From assembly GCA_037179335.1 (NCBI GenBank), contig JAKZHN010000034.1:1-64000 (forward strand): a stretch of 64,000 nt of DNA, written 5' to 3'. The position numbers were made by a program, and so were the translations under genes. The notes under the pieces were generated by a model, which was given only the letters and a program-made list of their open reading frames with translations, did no database searches and was not told where the DNA came from. The DNA is from Cyclaneusma minus. Its lineage: Eukaryota; Ascomycota; Leotiomycetes; Marthamycetales; Marthamycetaceae. Below are positions 22,855 to 34,623 of this stretch, piece after piece (positions within the stretch are counted from its first letter, which is position 1; each line of letters starts with the position of its first letter).

Positions 22855-25376
22855 ATGGCACGCAGTATAGGAATAGGAGACAAAAAGATGTCTTCCCACG
22901 AGCGAACGCCATTGATTCGAACCGTCCGGGTGGCGCGTCCCCCTCCCCGTCGTCCACAATCCACATTTCGACGATTCTGCACCATTGCTCTTGGCTCATC
23001 ACTGATTGCTGTGGTGGTGATGTTGATATTCCCTATTTTCATCTTCCCAAGTCGCCACTACCACCCTCGGCCTCATCGACATCACTCCAGCGTCACCTAC
23101 GACGACTTACGGAAGATCCTTTTAGAAACACCGAATAACGACAGTATAGCCGAATGGAGCAAATATTACACAGCCGGTCCGCATCTGGCCGGGAAGAATT
23201 TCAGCCAGGTCTTATGGACGCAGGCGAAATGGCAAGAATTTGGAATTCCGGATGTTCAATACGTCGCGTACGATACCTATATCAACTACCCTCGCGACCA
23301 CCGCCTAGCCCTATATGAGAGATCATCGAATGGCAGCGCGAAAGCGGGCATCGAAAGCGTGGCTATTACGAAAGAAGACTGGAAGCTCAAATACGAAGCC
23401 TCGCTCGAAGAAGCCGTGTTGGACGCCGACCCAACCAGTCAACTTGAAGACCGAATTCCTACTTTTCACGGCTACTCCGCGTCCGGAAACGTTACCGCCC
23501 CCTACGTATACGTCAACTACGGCACCTACCAAGATTTCGAAGACCTACTAAAAGCAAACATCAGTCTTAAAGGCAAAATAGGAATCGCCAGATATGGAGG
23601 TATTTTCCGCGGATTGAAGGTGAAGCGAGCTGAGGATTTGGGAATGGTGGGCATGGTGATATTCACTGATCCAGGTGATGATGGGGAGATTACTGCGGAG
23701 AATGCGTATAAGGAGTATCCTGAGGGGCCGGCTAGACATCCGAGTAGTGTGCAGAGGGGGAGTGTGCAGTTTTTGAGTGTTGCGCCTGGTGACCCGTAAG
23801 TCTTGACACCCTTTGAGTATTTTCCGACGCGTATGACGAGTAGTAACATACAAAAAGAACCACACCAGGCTACCCCTCCAAACCTGGCTCCGTCCGCGAA
23901 CCCGTAAAAGGCCGCATTCCCTCCATCCCCTCCCTTCCCATCTCCTACACCGACGCCCTCCCCATCCTCAAATCCCTAAACGGCCACGGCCCCAACGCCA
24001 GCGATTTCAACAAGTACTGGAACAAAAACCTGGGACTTGCATACAAGGGCGTTGAGTACAACGTGGGACCCTCACCAGACAGTCTGGTCTTGAACTTATT
24101 CAACGACCAAGAATACGTCTACCAAGACCTCCACGATGTAATCGGCATCATCAACGGCACCCTCACCGACGAAGTAATAATCGTCGGTAACCACCGCGAT
24201 GCCTGGATTGCTGGAGGGGCCGGTGATCCGAACAGCGGCTCCGCGGCTCTGAATGAGTTGATTCGCGGCTTTGGCATTGCGTTGCAAGCGGGCTGGAAGC
24301 CGTTACGCACTATTGTGTTTGCCAGTTGGGACGGCGAAGAATACGGCCTCGTTGGCTCGACTGAATGGGTAGAAGAATATCTACCTTGGTTATCTGGCGC
24401 TGCTGTGGCGTATATCAATGTGGATGTTGGTTGTTCCGGTCCCAGCTTCGATGCATCAGCTAGTCCGCTGCTGAACAGCATTTTGTATGAAGTAACTTCG
24501 CAGGTCCTCTCACCAAACCAAACAATCCCCGGCCAAACAGTCCTTGACGTCTGGGACAAGCGGATTAAAACCATAGGTTCTGGCTCCGATTACACAGCAT
24601 TCCAAGACCACGCGGGCATCCCATCACTCGACATGGGCTTTTCCCCCAAGTCGGGCGATGGAGGCGCAGTTTATCAGTATCATAGCAACTATGACAGCTA
24701 TGCTTGGATGGAAAAATACGGTGACCCAGGGTTTAAATACCATGTTGCGATCACGCAGATGTGGGGATTGGTCACTGCTGCGCTTTCGGAATCACCTGTT
24801 GTCCCTATGAATGCTACAGACTACGCCATTGCATTCAAAGGATACATCAAGCAGGTGGAAGACAAAGTTGCCAAGCTCGATGCTGGTGAGCTTGCGGAGA
24901 TGGACGAGTTTGAGGAGGAGGAGGCGAGGATGCGACCGGAGACGAAGGCGATGACGCAGAGCTCGAAAGATGAGTTCAAGGGGTTTAAGGAGAAGTTTGA
25001 GAGGCTGGATGTGGCGGCTGCGGAACTCATCAGCACGAGTATGCAATTCGATGCGCACGCAGACGCGTTGGCGCAGAAAGCAGGGAAGGATATTCCGTGG
25101 TGGCGCTGGTATTCGAAAGCGAAGCTTTACTTCCAAATCAGGAGTGTTAACTCGAAGTTGAAGTTGCTGGAGAGGGAGTACCTTTATGCGGAGGGGTTGG
25201 AAAGCAGAACGTGGTTCAAGCACGTCGTGTTTGCGCCGGGGCTTTGGACTGGATATGCTGGGGCTGTGCTTCCTGGTTTGGTGGAAGCTATTGAGGACGG
25301 GGATTGGGAGAGGGCGGGGAAGTGGGTGCGGATTGTTGAGGAGTGTATGCAGGGGGCGAGGAAGAGTTTGGAATAG
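22855..25376 (+). CDS. Membrane-anchored M28B carboxypeptidase (glutamate carboxypeptidase II-like)
   Basis: Two exons, 22855-23795 and 23858-25376, encode 819 residues. The 62-nt intron uses GTAAGT, a TAGTAAC branch site and an AAAAAG acceptor. That acceptor is chosen because it restores GDPTTPGYPSKPGS, a hallmark of the family. The protein is type II: a basic N-terminus, one membrane span at about 42-64, then a protease-associated region and the M28 zinc-peptidase core. Visible metal and catalytic elements are NHRDAW, DPNSGSAALNE, WDGEEYGLVGSTEW, NVDVG and YHSNYDSYAW, so the site looks intact, unlike transferrin receptors. A helical dimerisation-type C-terminus follows. Relatives include PSMA/NAALADase and yeast Vps70. 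It probably trims C-terminal acidic residues from peptides in the vacuole or at the cell surface. The track frame opens at a GTG five codons upstream; I chose the first ATG. Confidence 0.88.
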
Positions 25377-25531
25377 GGAAGGGGAAGAGGGAAACGAGAG
25401 GTAGATAGATTGAGAAAATTGAATATTAGCGGTTTTTTTTTCTTGCACCTGTCGATGCTCCTCTCCTTCCTCAGGCGCCCTTTGACGCTGATTCGTCAAT
25501 TCATCTCCAAGTCAGGTGGTCGTTTCAAAGT
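25377..25531. other. 3' flank of carboxypeptidase gene
   Basis: Short non-coding stretch with a GTTTTTTTTTCTTGC tract about 55 bp after the stop, which may lie near the 3' end of the mRNA. Confidence 0.35.
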
Positions 25532-25604
25532 CACGTGAAAGGACCTTCGAGCGTCCGAGTTCTCCTGCCTTGAGAAAATGCTCGCTGGGGCGAGTCTATA
25601 AATA
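25532..25604 (+). promoter_or_regulatory. Promoter-like unit (CACGTG + TATAAATA)
   Basis: CACGTG at 25532 is followed 60 bp later by TATAAATA at 25597. The pair resembles the array units, with longer spacing than in array 1. The next plus-strand unit (26220) is 623 bp away, about twice the array period. No convincing ORF follows. Confidence 0.5.
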
Positions 25605-26063
25605 TCTGGCAGAGGCCCTAGAACAATCGATAATCCTTTGGCCGATTGACATCGATAATTATTCCTTGCCCATGGTTTCTTCGTAGCCTGGATCTTTTGG
25701 TAGATTGTGCTCAGTGTGAGACTGCGGACTGGAGAAAGCAGGCAGACAAGAATCAAGGAAACCTTGCTCTTCTATTGCTAAGTACGATGAGCACTCGTAG
25801 CTACCCCCGAATGTGCTTGCTGCTGTCAAGCGCACTGTGTCTTGTCAATGGTACAGTCTGCTGTTTGGGCGCAAGATTTGGAATACTGAGGCGACTGAGT
25901 GTGTGGGCGTAGATTTGCAGTTCGCTTCCAGCTGACAGCAATTCAGGAAGCCTTATGTTTAATGTTTGACACTCGGATTTGTCGGTAGTCTCTAGGTCCC
26001 ATCAGCAGTTGTGCAATCTTATTTTCTCCTTGGAAAAAGAAAGTCAGGGGGGAACAGGAGGTG

Positions 26064-26227
26064 TTTTTATATCTCTAGCTGGGCTTTAGGGACGGGGGTG
26101 TGGTCGGAGAGCTGAGGTGGAGTTGTTTGGTGCTGCTGATTTATCTGTGCCGGGGGCAGGTTAGGGGCTCGCTTGTTTGGTGGTATACGGTCACGTGGAA
26201 GGAACTGAGGAGAGAATACTATTTAAG
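26064..26227. promoter_or_regulatory. Back-to-back TATA pair
   Basis: A minus-strand TATAAAAA (26064-26071) and a plus-strand TATTTAAG (26220-26227) face away from each other across 148 bp that contain CACGTG at 26192. The minus-strand box is followed by CCTCCTG and then CTTTCTTTTTCC, like the array-3 consensus. The plus-strand box is followed by CATTATTTTTCTTCTTCA, like the array-2 and array-3 start regions. Confidence 0.6.
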
Positions 26228-29200
26228 TTGCAGCGTCCTCTCCCATTATTTTTCTTCTTCAATCATCAAATTCTGCTACTCTGCTGCTCTAGGGCTGATG
26301 TGAGCAAGGCGATGTCTTGCTAGCCCTGCTATCTACGGCTTCAGAAGTGCGTCAACTTCCAGATGGAATGTGCAGGTTTTCTGGCTGTCATGAATGTCGA
26401 TGAAGAAGCTCGTTGGCTTGGCTGTCGCTGATACCACTCTGCTGCCGTGCTTTCATTTCTCCTGTCGCTGCTCTCTCTTGTCACCGCTGCTGAAGACAAG
26501 TGTCATTGGATGACTATAGTATGCTAACCTGGCTGCCCTGCGTAGCAAGCTTTGGGACATGGTATTCGATACATGTCAGTTCACTTCCAGTTCCAAATGT
26601 AACTTCAGGCGCAAAGCAAAACTCAGTTACTATTTACGGACAACGATTTCTGCGATGCTAGGCAATCCTTTGTTTGAAGATTGAGGGCCGAGGGCGAAGA
26701 CTGTTTTATACCTTTCAGACGACAGACCTGCTGAGTTCCTAGCTTCGCTAGTCTGCGCTCTACCCCTAAAACTTGTTTTTGGGCCACCTAGTCATGTGAA
26801 AAAAGGTGACTAACATGGGCACGTGACACGATTCAGGATCTCTTCTCACACCAAGAACTTTTGAGCTTCAACTATTTAAAGGACTTACCAGTGGGCTCTC
26901 AACCCTTTCTTTTCCAGAATCAATTTTAGATGAAGAAATCCAAATGGAACTTCGGGAGCAGGCGATCCCTTGACGAAGGATTGATCGCGTGCCAAAAATG
27001 ACTCTGAAAACGTGACATTAAGTTGGCCGTCCTTCAAAAATCGGACTAGAGCTGCGGAAACTCCCAACTTGAGAGTAATCACCGCTCAAACGACCTGTTG
27101 TCGGGGAAGCTCCCTACCACCGTTGTTCGCCAATTCATATTTCTTTGTAGCATGACAGCTCCCGTCTCCTCACATGATCAAGTTTACAGCTATTTAAGAG
27201 ATCCCCAAGCAGCTTTCGAACTTTTCTTTTTTCCAAGCAAGTACTGGGAGGTTTTCCGTGGCATGGAGAGAATACTATCTGTCGTGACTTGTATTCAATT
27301 TTGCCTCAAAAGACCTCTCTGGAAGTAGAATTGGATGCAGCTTGTTTTAAGCGATGATATTTAAGTTTCTAATATGCAGCGGATTCTCAAGGAATACCCG
27401 TCGCTTTTCTCACCTACTGTCGCGGAACGTCCCTACTGTCATTTCGCGCGGTAGTCATTTGTTTGCGTCCTATTTCTCTCTTCTGGACAACTTTGGGGCT
27501 ATTTAAGGGCTTGATGATGCCTGGAACGTTTCTTTCCCAGAACAAAATAACAGGTATCCTCGCGCCTCATGGAGAGAGGAAGGTTTCTTGGGCCCCGTTT
27601 TCGCGAGCTGAATAATGCTCACAATCTTTTCTTTTCCCTCTGGGCCATTGAATGTTCAGCCCAGTCTGCATGGTGAATGAAGTCTATTTGTACTATAAGA
27701 CTTCTTCACAAGAACTACCACCGCTCAGGCCGTCTAATATCAGCAGATTTGTGCACCGTTGCTATCTGCCGTCCCCAGCGTCATCCGCGGAAAATGCATC
27801 AGCTTATAGGCAAGTCTTCTCCTCTACGCGAGGCTACGAGTATTTAAGAGACCTGTGAGGAGGCCTAGAATTAGTCTTTCTCAGAACCAACATTTGGCTC
27901 GACAGCCTCGCCATAAAGATGAAGACGCACCTTGGGTTTTGTCTTTCAAACTCGGCCTGTCCGTAGACTGCCTCTGGAAGGTGCTTGTCAAGTTTGCTTG
28001 GCGTTCAGCACCAATCTTCCGCCATACAACCTAACTGCCAACGACCGCCGCTGAAATTGCCTACTGTCAACACTCCTTTCCACCGTCATCTTTCGTAAAA
28101 TTCCGTGCAAATTCTCCGCATCCTAGGAGTCAGGCTAGCCTCACGTGCGCATACCTCCTTACAACTATTTAAGGAACCTCCAAGGACCTTTGAGACTTCT
28201 TTCTCTCAAGGTAAGAAATCTGGAATGACTGGCCCATGACAGCAGGGTCAGTTTCTGCGACCGCCTGCTCCAAAATCTGCCCTTCAGCCATTTTCTTGAA
28301 CCGGACAATGAAATGTCCAGACCACAATTCCCTCGCCTGGGAAATGATAAGCTAGCTTTCACCACACACTAGAAACTCGACAACACCCGCCGCTAGAAAA
28401 ACCTGTTGTTGGTAGATTGGGCTACCGTCGGTCCAATCTTCATACCGCCATCTTCCGTAAGGCTTGATTCTTCTTCTTTCAGATGCAGCTCTGTTTCCTC
28501 ACAAAGCCACAAACTACAACTATTTAAGGGTCTTTCAATGTGCTTGTAAGTTTCCTCTTTAAGCCAAAGAAAAGAAGTTGGTCCGGGTTCACAATGGTGA
28601 GAAGACTTGTCTTGGTACGCGAATTCAAGTGTGTCCTACTGGACATTCTTAAGAATGGAATACTAAACCCACTGCCTGGGAAGCTAAGCGTCTGCCTCCG
28701 CATTCTCTTCTTGTAGATGTATCACTCACCACCATCCAAATTTGCTATTGCCAGCCGTTCCCCCCACCGTTGCTACGATGGAAATTCGTTACCGCCCCAT
28801 TTTCATGCTTGGCGTACCTGCTCGCAACTATTTGAAGGCCTTATAGGAAGCATTGAAACCTTTCCCTCTCCAAAACAATGTCCGGTCTCTGAGATCAAGC
28901 ATCTTGATCGGATGGAGGAAAGCTGCGCCCAAGGTATTGAAACGCATATGGTCCAAATTCCAAAAATCATGCCTGGAGACGGAAATTCCAGATTCACTGC
29001 CACGTGAGTATTCTGAATATATTCTGGAGATCCTTGGACAAATTTGATCAATTCTGTTCAAGCCTGGCGACCGAGAGTCCCTGCTGTCGAACATCCTCTC
29101 TGCTGTCATTGTAATGCAAAATTTTCCGTTGCGCCCCAATGTGCTTGCCTGCGGCTACCTGCTAAGTGCTCACATCTATTTAAAAAGGGCCAGGAAGCTT

Positions 29201-30200
29201 TTGAACTTCATTCCAAAGCTTCGTGACGGAACACCAGAACGCGACCCACCAGACTTTGATAGACGTAGTTTTCCCTTCATACTCGCCCAAAAGAACAGTG
29301 TTTGGAAAATAGCTCAGAGAAGGACAAGTGAGCCGCCCTGAGAGTTAACAGTACCACACAACATGGACTCGACAACAATGTCCGCTCACACCACCTACTT
29401 TCAGGGGCATTTTCCACTGTCAAACACATTTCGTTGCTATCATCTTCCACAAGGACCATTCTTCTGTCCACAAGCCCAGCTCTCTTTCTCAGGCGATCCA
29501 TAACTACTTAGAGACCCACAGGAAGCTTTGAAAATTCTTAGTTCTCCACAAAAGTGCCATGCCACTACCAGGCCCCCCATGGTCAGTGGCTTGGGACTCG
29601 CAGACGGCTTGGTTTAGAAGCCCTACATCTGTCTGAAAGTGAGCATGCCAAATGCATACTGCCTGGAACCAGCCTCACGACGCAGCACAAACCTAACAAC
29701 AACAACCACCGCTCACACTACCGACTGTCATCAAAGCTCTTTACCATCAGAAACATGCCACCACTGTTGTTCTTCACGAAGACGAATTTGTCTGTTCTTG
29801 AACCACAGAACCATTTCCAGCTGAATTCCAACTATTTAAAGGGCTAGAGGAGCTTTGAAACTTCTTCTCCAAGAAAACAATATTTGCCACAGTCTACAGA
29901 AGGCATGGAGAGCAGACTCTGTCTTGTGACTAGCATAATTTGGTTTGAGAGCCTCTTCTGTGGATACCAAACATCATGCAACTCAGGTCTATCGCCTCGA
30001 AAACCGACCTTCCATCACAGCGCACGTGACATCCGAGCAACGAAAGAATGCAGTCACTGTTCAAGCTACCTACTTTCGGCCGAATTCCCCATCGCCATTC
30101 CATTACCTGCCATTCCCACTGTCAGCCACAGTTTCACGACATGACTTCCTCGCGAATCCCTCTTTACGCATACTCACAAGATACTTCCCATGCTGTGTCA
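26220..30200 (+). repeat. Array 2: 11 promoter-like units, about 330-bp period, pointing right
   Basis: Plus-strand TATA-type boxes (TATTTAAG or close variants) begin at 26220, 26873, 27191, 27500, 27841, 28166, 28521, 28829 (TATTTGAA), 29177, 29505 (TACTTAGA) and 29833. After the first gap of 653 bp, twice the period, the spacings are 308-355 bp. Most boxes are preceded by AACT and followed by AGGG-, AGGA- or AGAG-type sequence, then about 30-45 bp later by a pyrimidine tract ending CTTTCTCTCAA or similar, a likely start site. About 80-170 bp upstream of TATA recur CCGCTCA, CTACTGTC and CCACCGTCATC-type elements in the same orientation. Body sequences between promoters are much less alike. 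No shared ORF is seen. The products are unknown short RNAs or peptides. Confidence 0.75.
26704..26880. promoter_or_regulatory. Back-to-back TATA pair
   Basis: A minus-strand TATAAAAC (26704-26710) and a plus-strand TATTTAAA (26873-26880) lie 162 bp apart with CACGTG at 26820 and CATGTG near 26795 between them. This is the same divergent arrangement as at 26064-26227. Confidence 0.6.
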
Positions 30201-30832
30201 GCACCATCTCCATCCTTTCAAGAATCGTTGAATCAGCCCATGGTACAGAAGAGCATGAAGTCACGCCCCGGCATTTTTTCTTTCTGAGTCTCCAAAGGGA
30301 GAGGAAGGGAGGTTTACATAGTGAATCGGATTGATGAACTATCGTTATCAGGGCTTTAGCGAACAGGAATACGAGACTGAGTGCTGTGGACTTGGAATGG
30401 GGGCAAACCGCAGTGCCGGTGAAAGAATTTCTCAGTAGTAGTGTGTGAGGATTTCGGCGATGAGGCATGGGTTGGATCGGTGAATTTGACCAACAGTGAA
30501 AGCTGCTTTGGTAAAAGCGGATGACGTGGCCACCAAGCTCTGTGAAGTTCTCTGTACTTCACTGTTTGGAAGGCTTGGAAGATGTGGACAAATGCCTGAC
30601 AATCGCGAACTCGAAAGCTTTGAGCTAAGTCTCCTGATCATCAGCTCCCTGGAAATCGTCAGTCCATTTCCTGGGGTGTGTCTGTCGGTATTGCATGGGT
30701 GTGGGAGACTGGCGGAACAACTGCTTATATACGAAGAGTGCAGCCCTGGCTCTACTCAGGGTGAGGCTAAGCGAATAGCTAATTCTAATTAGCGGGACAG
30801 AGCCTTGGCAGCTATTTGTCAGCTCAGAGGTC
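30201..30832. other. Spacer between arrays 2 and 3; no supported gene
   Basis: The regular TATA spacing ends here. Short open frames on both strands overlap each other and show no motif. There is a GCTTATATACGAAG sequence near 30723 but no clear downstream start element. Confidence 0.4.
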
Positions 30833-30840
30833 TATAAATA
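30833..30840 (+). promoter_or_regulatory. TATA box (TATAAATA), isolated plus-strand unit
   Basis: TCTATAAATAAAGC followed by GGAGGACTCCTAGCC and a CTCGACTCCCTCGAC stretch about 50 bp downstream. It lies 402 bp from the first minus-strand box of array 3. No ORF is supported. Confidence 0.45.
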
Positions 30841-31936
30841 AAGCTGAGAGGAGGACTCCTAGCCTGCAGCTAGTCCTCGACTCCCTCGACAATCTGATCT
30901 TCTGCTTGGACGACACTTACACAGATTTAGGATCTGTAAAGCCCGCTCACATCCTCATACGGGTTGGTGCCAATAGCTGTTCTTCCTCCATTTAACTGTC
31001 GGCGCTTTACTTTGCTGCCGATCTTCATTCCATCCGCGTTCCGAAACTTCCATTTGTTTTCTAGGGGTATAGCAGCTCTGAGGCTAATTTCAGTGCCAGA
31101 TTTCACGGTTTCTTGAGAAACCTTGCTCGGCCATGCTCTGCAAGATTCAATCATTCTGCAGCAGCGGAATCACGATAGGCGCGCCAATTGTCTTTTTTGT
31201 GTTTGAGAGGAAATAAGGAGGCAAGCAGGCACTCTTTATAGCTCTTTGGCTGCCTGGTGCTACAAGCGCGTGAATCATAATGCCGCTCTCATTCAGTACT
31301 ACAAGACTGCCCGCGATGCTAGTAATTGTTCTTTCTTCTCTTCAGTGTTGTGACCATATTTTGTCGTCGATCTCTCTTCCACAGCCATCCCATGAAACTC
31401 AAGTTTCCAGCGGTAAGAATTTTCCACAGGCAAACTAGCACGGAATGATCGCGGAATCATATGTAGTGTTCGCACCCTATCTCGACATACTTACGCATAC
31501 AAGGTCTGAGGCTCTCCTCTCACAAGCAATAGCTTGTTCGTTGTGGATCTCTATTTTCTGGGGAAAGGAAATATGAGGAGCAAACAGGCCCCTTTTTATG
31601 CTTTTCCAAGCCTGCCTGCCAATACCACGTGATCTAGAATGCTGTTCTGTCGCCAGTGCATGCCCCACTACCCTAGCGCTTGGCAGTAGCGACTGTTCTT
31701 TCTTTTCTTCACTGTGGACCCCTTACACTACCGTCACACTGAATCCCACCGTCATCCAAGAATCTGAACAACACTGAATGTTCTCATTGCGCCGAGAAGC
31801 TGGAAAATTTACCGCGTCATGGCTTTCAGGGATCTAGCAGGATAAGTGCCTTTGAACCTGGGTTCACTTGCAGTGCGCCAAGGCCACACAGTTTTGTTTT
31901 TCTGAAGAACGAAAGACAAGGAGTGAGCTGGCTCTT

Positions 31937-32089
31937 CTTATAGCACTTGAGGTCTTAGCTGCTCCAATCACGTGCGCACAGCATAATAATCTCGGAACCC
32001 GAGCTTCTCTGAATTGGGAACCAATCTGAACGGGAGTCTGGTATGGTCACGCGGAGGAAGTGGCAAACATTCGAAGAAAGGTATTTAAG
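31937..32089. promoter_or_regulatory. Back-to-back TATA pair within array 3
   Basis: Minus-strand CTATAAG (31937-31943) and plus-strand TATTTAAG (32082-32089) are 138 bp apart, with CACGTG near 31970 and GGTCACGCGG near 32046 between them. The plus-strand box is followed by TCTCTCCTTCTTCAGG. Confidence 0.55.
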
Positions 32090-34032
32090 AGCATGTTAGT
32101 CGCATTGTCTCTCCTTCTTCAGGGTTTAGGAACAACCAAGCGTGCAAGAATGCTCCATTTTCACCAATACCCGTCGCTGTGGCGGGCTTGGTCAAATACA
32201 TGCTGCGCAAAGAGCGCTTGAGCAGCTGCAAGCCATCTGCATCGGTGGCTTACAACATAAGACTGTGAAGCTATTTTGCTGTTCTGCCTGCCTTACTACC
32301 CCCGGTTCTCTCCTCTGCCACCGTAAGCTGGTCCTGCTCTTGATTGGACTCCGAGGCCATCGACTGAGCACTGAATATTGAACCTGTATTCCCCATGCCC
32401 TCGTTCAAGGATCCAAACCGCTAATACGCGATTGTATGTGAGAAAGTAGAGGCATTGGTGCATACGTTGAGCAACCTGAGACCTATCATGTCAGACGCGC
32501 TGATCTCACCCTGAAGATAGAAGAAGGCAAGTGGTCTGGACTCTTTTATAGACTTTCTCACATGCCCCATTCATGATTGAAGCACCGGAATGAGCTGGTA
32601 CTCACCACTAAATGTTCAACCTGCTGTTCTCGATTCTTTCTGCCACCGTTGCTTCGTAATACTGCTATTCCGGATCCCGAGGATTCTGTATGAGCCTTAG
32701 AAGCTGAAAGACTGTACCTGCTAAAAAAACAGGGATCTGGATAAATTATAGTAATGTTCTTTGTGAAAACGGAACTTTGGAACACCCGTTGGGTAGGGAG
32801 ATGCCTTCACTTACATTGTTAACTTGTGCTGTGTTGTCTTGAAGAAGAAAGGAATAATGAGATTCTGGGTCTTTTTATAGCCTTTCGCAGCTTGGGACTT
32901 TAGGCATATCAGGTGACCACAGAAGCTGCTCAGTTTCTTACTCTCAAGTCACTTCTCTGCCACTGTACATGCATGTTACTGTCGTTCTGAACAACTGAGT
33001 CTTAGTGAGCACTGTGAGAAGTTGAAACTGCTCATCGTCCAACCAGACGATATCTAGATGCAATGTATTCTCTATGGAGTATGGATACAGAGAAGCTGAA
33101 AGCGTCTTCCATGGGAGACTTTGTCAGTGTTTGGAATCTTTGAAGATCAGACGAGGGCAGAGCTATGGGGCCCTTTTATAGCTTCTGCGCCTCCGTCCCC
33201 CTCTACGCAGCAGCTGGTCGTAAAATTCAGACACATTACCCTCGATCCTCGTTCCAGCCGCCGGAACTCTGTACTGCTGTCGCTTCACACTTCTTTGATT
33301 ACCACATAAGCGTTGGAAGGCAAACCACTCGGCTGTGACAAATACCGCCAGTTTTGAATACTAGCCCACTTTGTTTACGAGAGTGAAGAACCTAGACTTC
33401 GTCCTTCATTGACAAATCATGTTTTCCGGTTGAGTGATGGCTTCAGTTCTAAAGATCAGAAGAAGGTAGAAGGTCTGGGTTCTTTTATACCTTTTGGCAC
33501 TCAAGCCCATCCTGAAAAGTCACATGACAAAGAGAAGCTGCCAGCTCCTCAGATTCACAAGGCTATTCCAGCGTCAGGCGGCTCAGTAAAACTATAAGAG
33601 AGGTGGCGGGGCATGAGCTCAGATGGTAAAGCTCTCGTCGCTCTGAGTTTTCTCTGATGTGTCTTCTGGTACCTCGCAATTTCACAAGCAACCAAACTCG
33701 ACTTTCACCCACTCCTGCATTTTAAGGTGAGATTTTGGTTAGATTCACAAGGAAACCTGAAGTGCTCAAATTTGAAGCGTTCACAACTCTCGTTCTCTTT
33801 ATCCACTGTCGCAAGCATGTGCTGTTGCTGCTGTCAGAAGTTCAGAAGTTCAGCCCCTCGACTTGGCAGATGTTATTTTGACCTTTCCTTGACGACTCGG
33901 TTGGTTGTTTTACCAAAGCAGTTTGTCGCATGATTGCCTCTCCATAAGCTCCAGTATCGAGCACCACGTCCCGATAGTACGCCATAATAGTCATACTTAG
34001 ACTTGCTCTCCAAAGAGGAGAGGAGAGGCCTT

Positions 34033-34244
34033 TATTTATAGCCCTAGCACTCCCTCGCTTGAACTAGCGTTTTTTCCAATCCCCCAACGTCTGGCTTCCA
34101 GCTTATGCCCACGGTCACGAGACACCTTCAGTCGTGCTTGAAGCCAAGGCTGTCCGGTACACGGTCTCCAATTATAAATATCTCACTTGGGATTCCTCAA
34201 CAGACCATGGCACTAAGTCACAGCATCAACCGACGATATTTAAA
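34033..34244. promoter_or_regulatory. Back-to-back TATA pair within array 3
   Basis: Minus-strand TATAAATA (34033-34040) and plus-strand TATTTAAA (34237-34244) lie about 200 bp apart. The downstream start-site consensus is weaker than in the other pairs. Confidence 0.4.
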
Positions 34245-34623
34245 TGCCAGAACCCAGCTAACCGCAATTAGCGATTTTTTAGCTTCCCATAGGCCAAAGA
34301 GGGAAGTCAAATCGTACAAATGGGCTTCTGTGGAAACTGGTGTTGCTGACTTTAAGAGTGCTGAATGCTTTGGGATCGTGGAGAGCGGGGGTAGTGGGAG
34401 TTGACGACAGCCGTGCAGCGTCTCGACAGTGATGAAACGTAATAAGAGATTTGAGAGAGGGCTGGACTGGCTGAGACTGAGGTGGGAATGGAACTTACCA
34501 CGCTGGGGACGTCTTTACTTCCTTCCGCCCTTGGTAGTAGTTCTTACCCTGTTCTCCATTCGACAACCGTAACGGAAAGGCAGCTCTGGGTTCCCAAGGA
34601 TGGGAACTCCTCTACTATTTATA

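Larger units (their letters stand above)
31200..34623 (-). repeat. Array 3: nine promoter-like units, about 300-360-bp period, pointing left
   Basis: Minus-strand TATA boxes (TATAAAAG, TATAAAAA, CATAAAAA, TATAAATA) lie at plus-strand positions 31235, 31593, 31937, 32544, 32872, 33174, 33483, 34033 and 34616. Spacings are about 302-358 bp or nearly twice that. Reading left from TATA, most units share AGnnCC, a CTnCTT tract and then TTTCTTCTTCA at about +30 to +45, a likely start site. ACCGTCATC- or CCACCGTTG-type elements recur 90-170 bp upstream but in the opposite orientation to those of array 2. Two plus-strand boxes, TATTTAAG at 32082 and TATTTAAA at 34237, are interspersed. Bodies diverge and no conserved ORF is evident. 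Confidence 0.7.

Noticed and set aside
27358..27365. Extra TATTTAAG in array 2
   Set aside because: It lies halfway between the units at 27191 and 27500, off the period, and lacks the upstream motifs and the following pyrimidine tract.
33600..33680. tRNA-like GAGCTCAGATGGTAAAGCTC
   Set aside because: Resembles a D-arm, but no T-loop GTTCGA element and no closing acceptor stem follow at the right distance.
34105..34404. 99-codon plus-strand ORF in array 3
   Set aside because: It runs across the divergent TATA pair at 34033/34237 and has no motif, so it is likely chance.
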